Of a stretch of DNA of 64,000 nt, positions 45,986 to 55,386 are shown in pieces. Location: contig CANRPW010000008.1 of the NCBI GenBank assembly GCA_947632615.1, positions 32,403 to 96,402 on the forward strand, written 5' to 3'. The stretch is from an uncultured Clostridia bacterium (lineage in GTDB: Bacteria; Bacillota; Clostridia; Lachnospirales; CAG-274). Numbering within the stretch: the first letter of the stretch is position 1; every line of letters starts with the position of its first letter. Under the pieces are notes generated by a model. The model did no database searches. It saw only the letters and a program-made list of their open reading frames with translations, and was not told the DNA's origin. The position numbers were made by a program, and so were the translations under genes.

Positions 45986-47949
45986 TATGAAATAGTCGCT
46001 CCGTCTTCTATATCTCCGTCTACGGAAATGAGTCTGAGCTCGTCCCCGAAAGATGCCGCAAGAAGCATACCCTGTGAAAGAACGCCTCTTAATTTTACGG
46101 GCTTTAAATTTGTAACAACAGCAACCTTTTTACCGGGCATATCCTCGGGAGAATACCATTTTGCTATTCCCGAAACGATCTGCCTTACCTCATCGCCTAT
46201 CTTTACCTGAGATACCAAAAGCTTGTCCGAATTTTCAACCTTCTTGCACTCAAGTATTTTGCCTATCTTTATTTCTACCTTTCCGAAATCTTCAATACCT
46301 ATTTCCTTGCTGCCTTCAGTGGCTTTATTTTGCTTCTTCTGTGCCTTTTCAGCTTTCTTTGCTTCTTTTGCTTTCTTTTCAGCCTCTTTTTCAATAGCCA
46401 CAAGCTCTTTTTTAACGTCGATCCTTGGGAATATTACCTCTCCCTTACTTACCTTGACCTCACGGGGAAGAAGTCCGAAGTTGTGAGCGGACTCCCATAC
46501 AGTAAGCTCCTCACCCGATATGCCGAGCTGAGCTCGGCAAAGTGCCGGGGTATTAGGCATACAGGGCTCTATGAGTATAGAAACTACTCTGAGACCCTCA
46601 GCAAGCACATAAAGCACTCCTGCAAGCTCCGCCTTCTTGGCTTCATCCTTTGCAAGAACCCATGGAGCTGTTTCATCTATATATTTGTTAAGTCTTCTTA
46701 TAAATGTCCATATTTCAGAAAGGGCATCTGAAAAAAGCATATCGTCATAATATTTTTCAACATTCTTGACTGTCTGCTCGCACAAAGCCTTTATTTCGCC
46801 ATTAAGTGCATTTTCTGCCTGTTCTGCCGGCAGAGCACCTCCGAAATATCTGTCGATCATGCCCACTGTTCTGGAAAGGAGGTTTCCAAAATCGTTTGCC
46901 AAGTCGGAGTTTATTCTTGAAATAAGTGCCTCATTGGTGAAATTTCCGTCCTGACCGAAGGCTATCTCTCTTAAAAGGAAATATCTTATGGCATCAACGC
47001 CGTATTTCTCGCAAAGATATACAGGATCTACTACATTTCCCTTTGATTTGCTCATTTTGCCGCCGTCTATAATAAGCCAGCCGTGACCGAATATCTTTTT
47101 TGGCAGAGGAAGATCAAGAGCCATAAGAATAGCAGGCCATATTATAGTATGGAAACGTACAATTTCCTTGCCTACTACATGAACGTCTGCGGGCCAATAT
47201 TTTTTGAAATCGCTGTCGTCATCCGAGCCATAGCCTAAAGCAGTGATATAGTTTGAAAGGGCATCTACCCATACATATACTATGTGTCCCTCGTCAAAAT
47301 CTACAGGTACGCCCCATTTAAAGGAGGTTCTTGATACGCAAAGATCCTTAAGACCGGGCTTTAAGAAGTTGTTTATCATTTCATTTCTTCTTGAAGCCGG
47401 CTCTAAAAATTCAGGATGCTCTTCAAGAAGCTTTATTATTTTGTCGGTATATTTGGAAAGTCTGAAGAAATAGCTTTCCTCTTTTACCTTTTCAACCGGA
47501 CGTCCGCAGTCGGGGCATTTTCCGTCCACAAGATCCTTTTCTGTAAAAAATGATTCGCATGGAGTGCAATAAAGTCCCTCATATTCATCCTTATATATTT
47601 CGCCCTTGTCGTAAAGAGCCTTAAATATTTTCTGTACAGCCTTTACATGGTAGTCGTCGGTCGTTCTGATATATCTGTCATAGCTTATGTTCATAAGCTT
47701 CCAAAGCTCTTTTACACTCTTTACTATTTCGTCAACATATGCCTTTGGCGTAACGCCATGCTCGTTGGCAATGCGCTCAATTTTCTGTCCGTGCTCGTCC
47801 GTTCCTGTAAGGAACATAACGTCATAGCCTCTTGCTCTCTTATAGCGAGCCATAGCATCAGTAGCAACAGTACAATATGAATGTCCTATATGCAGCTTGT
47901 CGCTGGGGTAATATATAGGTGTTGTGATATAAAATTTTTCCTTATTCAC
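45985..47949 (-). CDS. metG: Methionyl-tRNA synthetase
   Basis: MetG charges tRNA-Met. The 654-residue class Ia synthetase has HIGHSYC at the N-terminus, a zinc knuckle CTPC...CPDC, and KMSKSKGNVVDP. A Lys/Ala-rich linker leads to a C-terminal tRNA-binding (Trbp111-like) domain, from about residue 550, starting EDFGKVEIKIGKILE. I chose the GTG at 47949 because GGAG lies about 10 bases upstream; the longer frame has no ribosome site. No T-box leader is present. Its promoter lies at 47983-48011. Confidence 0.96.
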   Translation of the reverse strand: MNKEKFYITTPIYYPSDKLHIGHSYCTVATDAMARYKRARGYDVMFLTGTDEHGQKIERIANEHGVTPKAYVDEIVKSVKELWKLMNISYDRYIRTTDDYHVKAVQKIFKALYDKGEIYKDEYEGLYCTPCESFFTEKDLVDGKCPDCGRPVEKVKEESYFFRLSKYTDKIIKLLEEHPEFLEPASRRNEMINNFLKPGLKDLCVSRTSFKWGVPVDFDEGHIVYVWVDALSNYITALGYGSDDDSDFKKYWPADVHVVGKEIVRFHTIIWPAILMALDLPLPKKIFGHGWLIIDGGKMSKSKGNVVDPVYLCEKYGVDAIRYFLLREIAFGQDGNFTNEALISRINSDLANDFGNLLSRTVGMIDRYFGGALPAEQAENALNGEIKALCEQTVKNVEKYYDDMLFSDALSEIWTFIRRLNKYIDETAPWVLAKDEAKKAELAGVLYVLAEGLRVVSILIEPCMPNTPALCRAQLGISGEELTVWESAHNFGLLPREVKVSKGEVIFPRIDVKKELVAIEKEAEKKAKEAKKAEKAQKKQNKATEGSKEIGIEDFGKVEIKIGKILECKKVENSDKLLVSQVKIGDEVRQIVSGIAKWYSPEDMPGKKVAVVTNLKPVKLRGVLSQGMLLAASFGDELRLISVDGDIEDGATIS

Positions 47950-47982
47950 CAAAGCTCCACTCCTTATTTTTACTTTCTTATC

Positions 47983-48011
47983 ATTATATATTTTTTTCAA
48001 CAATAAATCAA
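47983..48011 (-). promoter_or_regulatory. Sigma-A promoter of metG
   Basis: On the minus strand TTGATT, 17 bases and TATAAT lie 34 bases upstream of the metG GTG. The right repeat array starts 25 bases further upstream, so it ends just outside the promoter. Confidence 0.8.
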
Positions 48012-48035
48012 CCTAAATTTTATATCGTCGTTTTT

Positions 48036-48560
48036 GTTATTAACTGCGTTAATAACATCGCCCCACCCACCCCGCCCCGTGTCGACGCCCTGCCGCATCG
48101 GTTAAAGATATCCCCGGTCGGAAAGGAAGCCTTGGTACGCAAGAGTACCGCGGTGCAGGCCCGATAAATTTTTAGCCACGGCGGTAGAGCATGAGGGGCG
48201 GGCGGTCGGGGTCTTTGAGGCTCGGCAATCTATAACAACGGCAAACCGATACGCTTAGAATTGTCGGAAAAAACTACACTTGCCGACCCGGAATATCTGC
48301 AACCACGGCGGTAGGGCGAGGAGGGGCGGGTGGGCGGGGTATCTATGAATTGGCACTATATAAGAATGGCAAACCGATACGATAAGGTTTGCCGAATGAA
48401 GTGACAAAACAGACTGAACAGACTACTATTCTATATGTTAAAGCATCAACTAAGTAAATTGCGTTTAGATAGATTTAAGTTCTGTGGGTGGGCGGGGTAT
48501 CTGAGAGTTGGCACTATATAAGAATGGCAAACCGATATATTAAGGTTTGCCAAAAAGAGA
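48036..48560. repeat. Right repeat array, inverted copy of the 43.1-43.9 kb array
   Basis: Starting with the dyad GTTATTAAC-TGC-GTTAATAAC, this block is the reverse complement of the left array: C unit (48036-48250), one B unit and one A unit. Over the C unit I count only about five differences in 145 bases. Compared with the left array it lacks one A and one B unit. It fills the divergent gap between metG and the Mn catalase. The remaining 75 bases before the catalase gene are AT-rich and hold its ribosome site. Confidence 0.93.
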
Positions 48561-48634
48561 ATGGACTATTTTATGTATATTCATTAAAAAAGGGAGCAAA
48601 CTATGATATATAAAATAAAAAGGAGCAGATGAAT

Positions 48635-49300
48635 ATGTTTAAACACCAAAAGGAACTTCTACACCCTGTAGCTGTCGAGGGTCCCAATCCTCAATATGCC
48701 GCTCTCCTGCAGGAGCAGCTTGGCGGAGGAAACGGAGAGCTCAAGGCTGCCATGCAATATATGTCGCAAAGCTTCAGAATAAAGGATAAGGAGATAAAGG
48801 ACCTTTTTATGGATATTGCAGCCGAAGAGCTAAGCCATCTTGAAATGGTTGCCGCTACTATAAATCTGTTGAATGGTCACAATGTAGATTATACCAAAAC
48901 ACAGGCAGGAGAAATACAGACTCACGTTTTATTAGGGCTTAATCCCGGGCTCATAAATGCTTCGGGCTATTCCTGGACGGGAGATTATGTTACGGTAACG
49001 GGAGACCTTTGTGCGGATCTTCTTTCAAATATTGCCTCAGAACAGCGCGCAAAGGTGGTTTATGAATATCTCTACAGACAAATAGGCGACAAAAAGGTAA
49101 GAGAAACCATAGACTTTCTTCTCAACAGAGAAGAAGCCCACAACGCAATGTTCCGTGAGGCATTCAATAAAGTACAGGATACCGGTTCTGACAGGGATTT
49201 CGGCGTAACAAAGGATTCTCGTATATACTTTGACTTGTCCTCTCCATCTCCAAAAAGCAACTTGCAGGATGTAAAGGCAAAACATCCAAGCTTTAATTAA
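48635..49300 (+). CDS. CotJC-type manganese catalase
   Basis: This 221-residue ferritin-like protein resembles spore coat CotJC and dimanganese catalases. Metal ligands are expected in GGGNGELKAAMQYMSQSF, AAEELSHLEMV and the C-terminal REEAHNAMFREAF. It probably protects spores or cells from peroxide. I chose the ATG at 48635, with GGAG 9 bases upstream; the ATG at 48629 would leave only 4. cotJA and cotJB are not adjacent. Confidence 0.9.
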   Translation: MFKHQKELLHPVAVEGPNPQYAALLQEQLGGGNGELKAAMQYMSQSFRIKDKEIKDLFMDIAAEELSHLEMVAATINLLNGHNVDYTKTQAGEIQTHVLLGLNPGLINASGYSWTGDYVTVTGDLCADLLSNIASEQRAKVVYEYLYRQIGDKKVRETIDFLLNREEAHNAMFREAFNKVQDTGSDRDFGVTKDSRIYFDLSSPSPKSNLQDVKAKHPSFN

Positions 49301-49340
49301 AAAAATTCCCCCGGCTTTAAAAGTCGGGGGATAATTGTTT
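49301..49340. terminator. Terminator between Mn catalase and yfhO-like gene
   Basis: CCCCCGGC pairs with GTCGGGGG around TTTAAAA (one G-T pair). The minus strand has a seven-T tail, so it mainly ends the yfhO operon, with partial use on the plus strand. Confidence 0.85.
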
Positions 49341-52092
49341 ATCCTAATACTTCCTTTATTTTTGCGCTTTTTATGCACAATACAACAAAAACAATAATGC
49401 TTATAATACTTACAACAAGTCCGGGATAGAAGCCTCTTGGAGCATACTTAAATGTAAGCGAATGTTCGCCCGCAGGAAGCTCTACGCCTATAAGGCCTTC
49501 GTTTCCGATAGGTATATATTCATACTTCTCACCATCTACAGTGAGCTTCCAGCCCTTATCATAAGGTATGGAGGTGAAAAGCACACCGTCCTTTGCCACA
49601 TTTATTGTTCCGTTTATAACAGCATCATTTTCAGGTATGGGCACATCAAGAGTATTAGAATTTAGCTTATCAAATGCTTTAAAAAATACATCTTCATCAT
49701 ATTTGGCAACATGTATTATAATGTCGCCGGGGCTTCTGTAGGTCTTTTCAAATTCACCCTTATTGGTAAGCTCGAAGTTGATATTAAGAATATCTCCTGC
49801 CTTTACCTGACCTACATCAAATAAGCTTCGTCCTGTAGAAAGCTCTCTGTCCTGCTCGCCTTGTCCGTTTATATTAAACTTGACACGTTTTGTGTTTCCT
49901 GCATCCACATAGAAGAATATATAAGCATCTTCATCAATTTTAGCGCTTGCGCTTACCTTAGGTATGGCGTTAATATCCTTGGGGTTTGTAAGCTCATATC
50001 TCAAGTCTATATATTTGCTGTCACCAAGCTCGTAAGGATCGTCCTCGGGTATATCAAAGTCCTCTCCGTCGTCACCCTGAGCCTTTGTTATCCTTATATT
50101 TTCAACTTTAAAGTCGGTAAGATCAACATCGGTAAACATATCCTCATCAATACCGACTGCCTTATGCACAAAATCGTTCTGCACTGCAAATGGGTATGAT
50201 TTCTCTGTTTGCCAGTCGGTTATTTCGGACTCTGTCATAAAGCCCAAAGGAAGAGCCTTATCATTTTCATAAAGCGACACGCTGGATGTTGAGCCATCAT
50301 TAAGAGTGGTGCTGTAGGTGTCTATAAATTTATATCTTTTATTATTTGAGGTAGCATCTTTATTCATCATATATTTGAGGTCAAATATAGACTCAATAAG
50401 AGGCGTAGGGTCATAATTTCTCTGAGAGTTTATAGTTGCCGCAACACCCAGATATTTCATAAGGTTTGTAGTAGAACCCGGAGCCATTGACGAGAAGTGT
50501 GAAAAGCCGGGGTAGTGATACATAGAGCCTTCGTTTATGGCCGTAAACCGTCTGAACTCTGCCCTATAAAATTTATCGTTGTTTTCGTTCATATATGCTA
50601 CTGCTTCGTCTGCGGGCTCATAATATTTTACATAATTATTTCTCACGGTCGTTCTGTCAAGACCCGTCGCTGCTCCGAAAAGCATTTCTGCAAATACGCA
50701 TACCAACAGAATTGCCAAAATAGGCTTAGGTGAAACTTTATTTTTTCTTGTTTTATAGAAATAAAGAATTATGCAATAGCCTATCATTGCTAAAATATTA
50801 ATAGCAATGTCAAGGTCATCAAGCGTTCTCTCAAGCTTGTCATTAAGAGAAACTATGCCATATTCCGAAACACATATCCATATTGCGTATATAACACACA
50901 TTATGACCATGCTCCTAATGCGAAGCTTTTTGTCTTCTCTCAGTCTTAAATATGCCTTATATGCCATAGTGAGAAGAATAAAGCTATATATGAATGTAAA
51001 TCGGTGGGGCAGGTTTGAAGGGAAGTGGAAGCCGTGTATAACGAAGTCGAAGGTGTTGAGGGAGCAGCACATAAGCATAAATATGAGCAGCACCGAATGA
51101 AGCACCTTATCCCTTTTATTAATGCTTTTATCCAAATAGTAATAAGGAAGAAGCATAACTGTCAGAAGACCTGTGTAAATGTTTGGCAGGTCTTCGTTTC
51201 TGCCGAGCACAACAGGTCTTGCGCCTATAAAATGGTTGGTCAGAATGTGAAGTACACTTATATATACTTTAAATTTCGGAAATGCCGTTTCGCTGGTTGC
51301 TGTTTCCGCAAGAGTTATAGCCGTAGGCATAACAAGTATCATAGCCATTCCGCCGGCAAGAGCTGAGAATATGGCAAAAAGTATACATCTTTTAACTATT
51401 ATGTCTAAATTCCTCTTAAACGTATATGCAGAAAAGAGCTTAACAAGAAAATAAAGCCCTGCAAATATGCAAACAAGAAAGGCTATATAGAAATTTATAA
51501 ATATTACAAGGGCAAGAGATATTGCATAAAGCTTAAATTTGCCTTCGTTTACAATGCTTTCAACGCCAAGAGCCACAAGTGGGAACAATGCTACGGCATC
51601 AAGCCACATTACGTTCCAATAAAAGCCCGTCTGGAATGACATAAAGGCATACATAAGCGAAAAGAATATAAGCGACATATCGTCCTTCTTATATGTTTTT
51701 TGCAGATATATGCAGCAGAAGGCTGCTGAAAAGGCTATTTTAATAAGTATAAAAAGAGCCATAGCATCCTGCATTAAATTCTGTGGGAATAAAAATATAA
51801 GCAGGCTTATGGGGCTTGCCGTATAATAAGCCATCTGAGCTACAAAGTTTTTGCCTATGCCTGTTTCCCAAGAATAAAACAGACTGCGCCCGTTAAGCAC
51901 TCTTTCACGAAATTCCTCATGGAAAGGACCGTACTGATGATAAAGGTCTACCTTCATTATGGTATTTTCGCCAAAAGGACAGATCTGCTTAATGACATAA
52001 ACTATAGTCATTAAAAGCGCTGCAAGCAAAAACGATATGATTATAAATCTACAGTCATATAGTCTGGCTGAAAATGATTTTTTACTGTTCAT
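49339..52092 (-). CDS. YfhO-family GT-C membrane glycosyltransferase
   Basis: This 917-residue protein has about 12 membrane helices in residues 15-460, a large extracellular region and a final helix near the C-terminus. The N-terminal DLYHQYGPF and FYSWETGIGKNFVAQMAYYTASP are typical YfhO segments. In Bacillus, YfhO works with CsbB (GtrB-like) and GtcA (GtrA-like) to glycosylate lipoteichoic acid, and here the same three-gene set is present. It starts 11 bases inside the end of gtrA. Confidence 0.9.
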   Translation of the reverse strand: MNSKKSFSARLYDCRFIIISFLLAALLMTIVYVIKQICPFGENTIMKVDLYHQYGPFHEEFRERVLNGRSLFYSWETGIGKNFVAQMAYYTASPISLLIFLFPQNLMQDAMALFILIKIAFSAAFCCIYLQKTYKKDDMSLIFFSLMYAFMSFQTGFYWNVMWLDAVALFPLVALGVESIVNEGKFKLYAISLALVIFINFYIAFLVCIFAGLYFLVKLFSAYTFKRNLDIIVKRCILFAIFSALAGGMAMILVMPTAITLAETATSETAFPKFKVYISVLHILTNHFIGARPVVLGRNEDLPNIYTGLLTVMLLPYYYLDKSINKRDKVLHSVLLIFMLMCCSLNTFDFVIHGFHFPSNLPHRFTFIYSFILLTMAYKAYLRLREDKKLRIRSMVIMCVIYAIWICVSEYGIVSLNDKLERTLDDLDIAINILAMIGYCIILYFYKTRKNKVSPKPILAILLVCVFAEMLFGAATGLDRTTVRNNYVKYYEPADEAVAYMNENNDKFYRAEFRRFTAINEGSMYHYPGFSHFSSMAPGSTTNLMKYLGVAATINSQRNYDPTPLIESIFDLKYMMNKDATSNNKRYKFIDTYSTTLNDGSTSSVSLYENDKALPLGFMTESEITDWQTEKSYPFAVQNDFVHKAVGIDEDMFTDVDLTDFKVENIRITKAQGDDGEDFDIPEDDPYELGDSKYIDLRYELTNPKDINAIPKVSASAKIDEDAYIFFYVDAGNTKRVKFNINGQGEQDRELSTGRSLFDVGQVKAGDILNINFELTNKGEFEKTYRSPGDIIIHVAKYDEDVFFKAFDKLNSNTLDVPIPENDAVINGTINVAKDGVLFTSIPYDKGWKLTVDGEKYEYIPIGNEGLIGVELPAGEHSLTFKYAPRGFYPGLVVSIISIIVFVVLCIKSAKIKEVLG

Positions 52093-52555
52093 TTTGTTTC
52101 TCCTTTTTGAATATAAATAATTTACTGAATATATAGTTTATAACAACTACAATAACCTGCCCTATGACTTTGGCAAGCTTATCGTTCATTCCTAAGCCTA
52201 CTGCGGCAAGCAGCCATGCATCCTCCACCACAAGAGAAAAAACTCTTGCGCCAACAAAGCTCGTTATCTCTCTTAAAAGAACTTCTTTTTTAAACGACTT
52301 TGACTCAAACACAAACAGCTTATTTGTGATATATGCAAAAGCCACAGCCAATATCCAAGAAAACAGATTTGCTACAAGCACGCCCATCTGTGAGATCTCT
52401 CCGTTTACAGACAGGGCTTCCGAAAATGCAAAATAGCTGCCTATGCTTACTATGGTGGTGAGTCCGCCAAACAACAGATAGCGGAATATCTCTGTTTTTA
52501 CAAAACGGATCATAAGCTCCCCAAGCTTATTGCCGATAGATTTTATCTTATTCAT
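52082..52555 (-). CDS. GtrA-family membrane protein (putative flippase)
   Basis: This 157-residue protein has four membrane helices. EIFRYLLFGGLTTIVSIGSYFAF and the NKLFVFES segment with a C-terminal KLFIFKK are characteristic of GtrA/GtcA. It is thought to move undecaprenyl-phosphate sugar across the membrane. It overlaps the gtrB stop by 4 bases (ATGA). Confidence 0.9.
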   Translation of the reverse strand: MNKIKSIGNKLGELMIRFVKTEIFRYLLFGGLTTIVSIGSYFAFSEALSVNGEISQMGVLVANLFSWILAVAFAYITNKLFVFESKSFKKEVLLREITSFVGARVFSLVVEDAWLLAAVGLGMNDKLAKVIGQVIVVVINYIFSKLFIFKKEKQNEQ

Positions 52556-53499
52556 TTATTATCATCCTTTGAGTCTTTAATGCTCGTTTCTCCTATAATA
52601 TATATAGGACGATTTTTGACCTCCATATATATTTTCGCTATATACTCTCCCAAAATGCCGCAGCTTAAAATTATAACTCCGCCTATAAATAATATCAGGG
52701 TTATGGTAGAAGCATAACCGGGGAACTCCTTGCCCCATATTAGCGTTTTTAATATTATATAAAAAAGATATATGAAGGACGAAAATGATATCACGGTCCC
52801 CACAACGGAGGCAAATCTTAAAGGTACTGTTGAAAATGCCGTTATACCGTTAAGAGCATATACAAAAAGCTTCCAAAAGCTCCATTTTGTCTGCCCTGCG
52901 GCTCTTTCCACGTCCTGAAAGGGTATCCACTTGGTTTTAAAGCCTACCCAGCTGAATATGCCCTTTGAAAACCTCTGAACCTCACTCATAGAAAGCACGG
53001 CGTTTACCATTTTACGATTCATCATTCTGAAATCTCCGGCTCCGTTGGGCATTTCTACATCGGATATTTTGTTTACAAGCCTGTAAAACTTGTCTGTAAA
53101 CCATATTCTGAGGGGAGGATCTCCGTCACGGCTTGCCCTGTGAGTAGCAGAGCAGTCATAGCCCTCTTCAATGCCCTTTATCATCTCCGGAAAAAGAGCA
53201 GGCGGATGTTGAAGATCGGCATCCATAATAACTACCATATCTCCCGTAGAATTTTTAAGTCCCGAATACATCGCCGATTCCTTTCCGAAGTTTCTTGAAA
53301 ACGAAATGTAGTCAGCGCCGGGGTTTTCACATATTTTTTTCAGCTTATAAAGCGTATCGTCCGAAGACCCGTCGTCCACAAATATATAATGAAAGCTATA
53401 GTCTTCTATGCTCTCCGTGACCCTGCTGCACTCACGGTAAAACATATCTATAACCTCTGACTCATTATAACAAGGCACAATTATATCAATAGTTTTCAT
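52552..53499 (-). CDS. GtrB-type undecaprenyl-phosphate glycosyltransferase
   Basis: This 315-residue GT2 enzyme has the N-terminal IDIIVPCYNESEVI, FVDDGSSDDT, YISFSRNFGKESAMYSG and MDADLQHPP (DXD). Two C-terminal membrane helices follow, at about residues 230-255 and 265-290, as in GtrB/DPM1-like proteins. It loads a sugar on the lipid carrier for GtrA and YfhO. I chose the ATG at 53499 with GAGGG upstream. Its promoter lies at 53588-53616. Confidence 0.92.
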   Translation of the reverse strand: MKTIDIIVPCYNESEVIDMFYRECSRVTESIEDYSFHYIFVDDGSSDDTLYKLKKICENPGADYISFSRNFGKESAMYSGLKNSTGDMVVIMDADLQHPPALFPEMIKGIEEGYDCSATHRASRDGDPPLRIWFTDKFYRLVNKISDVEMPNGAGDFRMMNRKMVNAVLSMSEVQRFSKGIFSWVGFKTKWIPFQDVERAAGQTKWSFWKLFVYALNGITAFSTVPLRFASVVGTVISFSSFIYLFYIILKTLIWGKEFPGYASTITLILFIGGVIILSCGILGEYIAKIYMEVKNRPIYIIGETSIKDSKDDNK

Positions 53500-53587
53500 A
53501 CATTTTTCCCTCTTACAACTGTTTTTATGATGATAAGGCATACTGACAGGTTTCTGTACATAAGCCCAATTAGTCATCATTAATACT

Positions 53588-53616
53588 ATTTTACATAAAA
53601 CAAGACAACATTTCAA
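53588..53616 (-). promoter_or_regulatory. Sigma-A promoter of gtrB-gtrA-yfhO
   Basis: On the minus strand TTGAAA, 17 bases and TAAAAT lie about 90 bases before the gtrB ATG, back to back with the promoter of the sensor gene. Confidence 0.7.
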
Positions 53617-53637
53617 GAGTAAGTTTAACTAAATCTA

Positions 53638-53666
53638 TTGAAATATCCTAAAAATTTTGATATAAT
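53638..53666 (+). promoter_or_regulatory. Sigma-A promoter of the sensor-SLH pair
   Basis: TTGAAA, 17 bases and TATAAT lie 33 bases before the ATG at 53699. Confidence 0.85.
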
Positions 53667-53698
53667 GACGTTAGGTTTGCATAAGGGAGCTGGGATAA

Positions 53699-55381
53699 AT
53701 GGAAATACTTAAAAAAACCACAAATTATAAAAATATAAGCAGAAGATATCTTCTTACAATTCCCGCTCTTATTGTGTTGTTGTCTGTTTTATTTTTTGCT
53801 TTTACGGTTCTTGTGCGCTATTCTTATGTGCAAAACGTACTCGGCGACCTTAAGCGCGACAGCGAAAGAACGGCATATGAGGCTGAGCTTCATATAGAAA
53901 ACAAAATAAATACCCTTTTGGCGTTTTCAGGGCTTTTAGGCGAAGAGGATGACCTTACATCTATATATAATCTCAACAGACTAAAATCTATAAACAACAG
54001 CATCAGCTTTTATATGCTGGGCGTTATTGACATAGACAACAGGCAATTTATAAATACCGAAAACGAGTCCTTTTCTGTTCTAAACTACGACTGGTTTGAC
54101 AGACTAAGGCGGGGCAGCATAATAAGAGGCGAAAACTTCATATTTTCGGGAGAGCTTTTGACGCTTTATGCCGTGCCTGTATATAAAGGCAACAGAGTAA
54201 TAGGCGGCGTAGCCTGTATAGACAGATCGTCAGATTTTTCTGAGGTGTTTACTCATTCAGACAGATTTAATTATGAGATCATAAACGAAAACGGCGTTGT
54301 AATTGCCGAAAGCAGCGATATTGTTGGAATGGGCAAAAACATAAACGAGCTGCTGAGTGAAGAAAATGCCGAAAAATACAAACGAGCAATGTCTGAGGGC
54401 GAGGAGATATTGACAGAGCAGGATATCAACGGTCATTTCTGCCGAATACAGATGGTGCCGCTTTCATTCAACAATTATGTGCTTTTAAGCATAGCAACAG
54501 AAAATGACTATAACTCAGAGCTTTATAGAAATTATGGGCTCATGATTATACAATATCTTATATTTATGATAATACTTGCTGCTGTTGTGATCTCAGCCGT
54601 GCTTTTCTTCAGCTTTTCAAACAGAAGCATTATAAACCAGCTTGGCAGATTTACCGATGCGAGTAATACGCTTAAAACAGCATATATACTCCACTCTGCC
54701 GAAAGGCCCTTTGAGATAATATATAAATCGGCTTCTTCCGACAATTTGATAATGCCGGAGGGAAAATCGGGAGATATTCACATAGCAAGCCTTGAGGATA
54801 TAATATACAGCGCAGATAAAAGCCGCACAATAAAAGCTATCGAAGATTTTGTTGTTTCTAACGAAACGGAAAAGAAAATATATTTCAGAATAACGCCGGA
54901 CGGCGACGAACCGCACTGGGTGAGCAGCAATATTAAAAAAGACGAAAAAAGCAGTGCTCTTACATCAATAATATCCGCAGTAGACAGCTATGTGGAAATG
55001 AGTGATGAAGTTCAGCTTTTGACAACAAGACTCAATCAGCTTTCGTATGTGTCATCATATTATATTTTTGAGCTTGATATAAGCAAAGGAAAGCTTTTTA
55101 TATCAGAAAATCTTAAGGAAAGATTGGGCTATTCAATAGAAGCTGCCGATTGCTTTAAAGAAAGCGTAAGGGCAAAGCTCATAAGCCCCGTAAGCCTTAA
55201 AGACCTTAATAATCTTATAGAAAGCTATAAAAGAGGAAAGCGAAGCCTTGAAGGCGATTTGGATATAAAATCCGCAACAGGCGGTTATGTCACCTTCCAT
55301 CTTCGGGCAGAGGTAATAGGAACTGTTATAAGGGATGAGCTTAAAATACTGGCTATATTAAATGAAATTAAAAAGGAGTGA
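53699..55381 (+). CDS. Membrane sensor with extracellular Cache-like domain and no recognisable output domain
   Basis: This 560-residue protein has a membrane helix at about residues 20-42 and an extracellular region of about 240 residues resembling a dCache sensor (LTLYAVPVYKGNRVIGGVACIDRS and a second lobe NGVVIAESSD). A second helix is at about 283-308. The cytoplasmic part shows two PAS-like stretches (around IYKSASSDNLIM and YYIFELDISKGKLFIS). I see no GGDEF, EAL, HD-GYP, kinase or methyl-accepting motif. It may have lost its effector. The SLH gene starts 5 bases after its stop, so the two are probably cotranscribed. Confidence 0.75.
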   Translation: MEILKKTTNYKNISRRYLLTIPALIVLLSVLFFAFTVLVRYSYVQNVLGDLKRDSERTAYEAELHIENKINTLLAFSGLLGEEDDLTSIYNLNRLKSINNSISFYMLGVIDIDNRQFINTENESFSVLNYDWFDRLRRGSIIRGENFIFSGELLTLYAVPVYKGNRVIGGVACIDRSSDFSEVFTHSDRFNYEIINENGVVIAESSDIVGMGKNINELLSEENAEKYKRAMSEGEEILTEQDINGHFCRIQMVPLSFNNYVLLSIATENDYNSELYRNYGLMIIQYLIFMIILAAVVISAVLFFSFSNRSIINQLGRFTDASNTLKTAYILHSAERPFEIIYKSASSDNLIMPEGKSGDIHIASLEDIIYSADKSRTIKAIEDFVVSNETEKKIYFRITPDGDEPHWVSSNIKKDEKSSALTSIISAVDSYVEMSDEVQLLTTRLNQLSYVSSYYIFELDISKGKLFISENLKERLGYSIEAADCFKESVRAKLISPVSLKDLNNLIESYKRGKRSLEGDLDIKSATGGYVTFHLRAEVIGTVIRDELKILAILNEIKKE

Positions 55382-55386
55382 ACAAC

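Noticed and set aside
47950..48035. T-box or SAM riboswitch before metG
   Set aside because: The promoter lies 34 bases from the start, leaving no room for such a leader.
48561..48634. Sigma-E or sigma-K promoter for the Mn catalase
   Set aside because: No CATA-type -10 element lies at a proper distance from an ATA or AC -35 element. TATGATATA is too loose a match.
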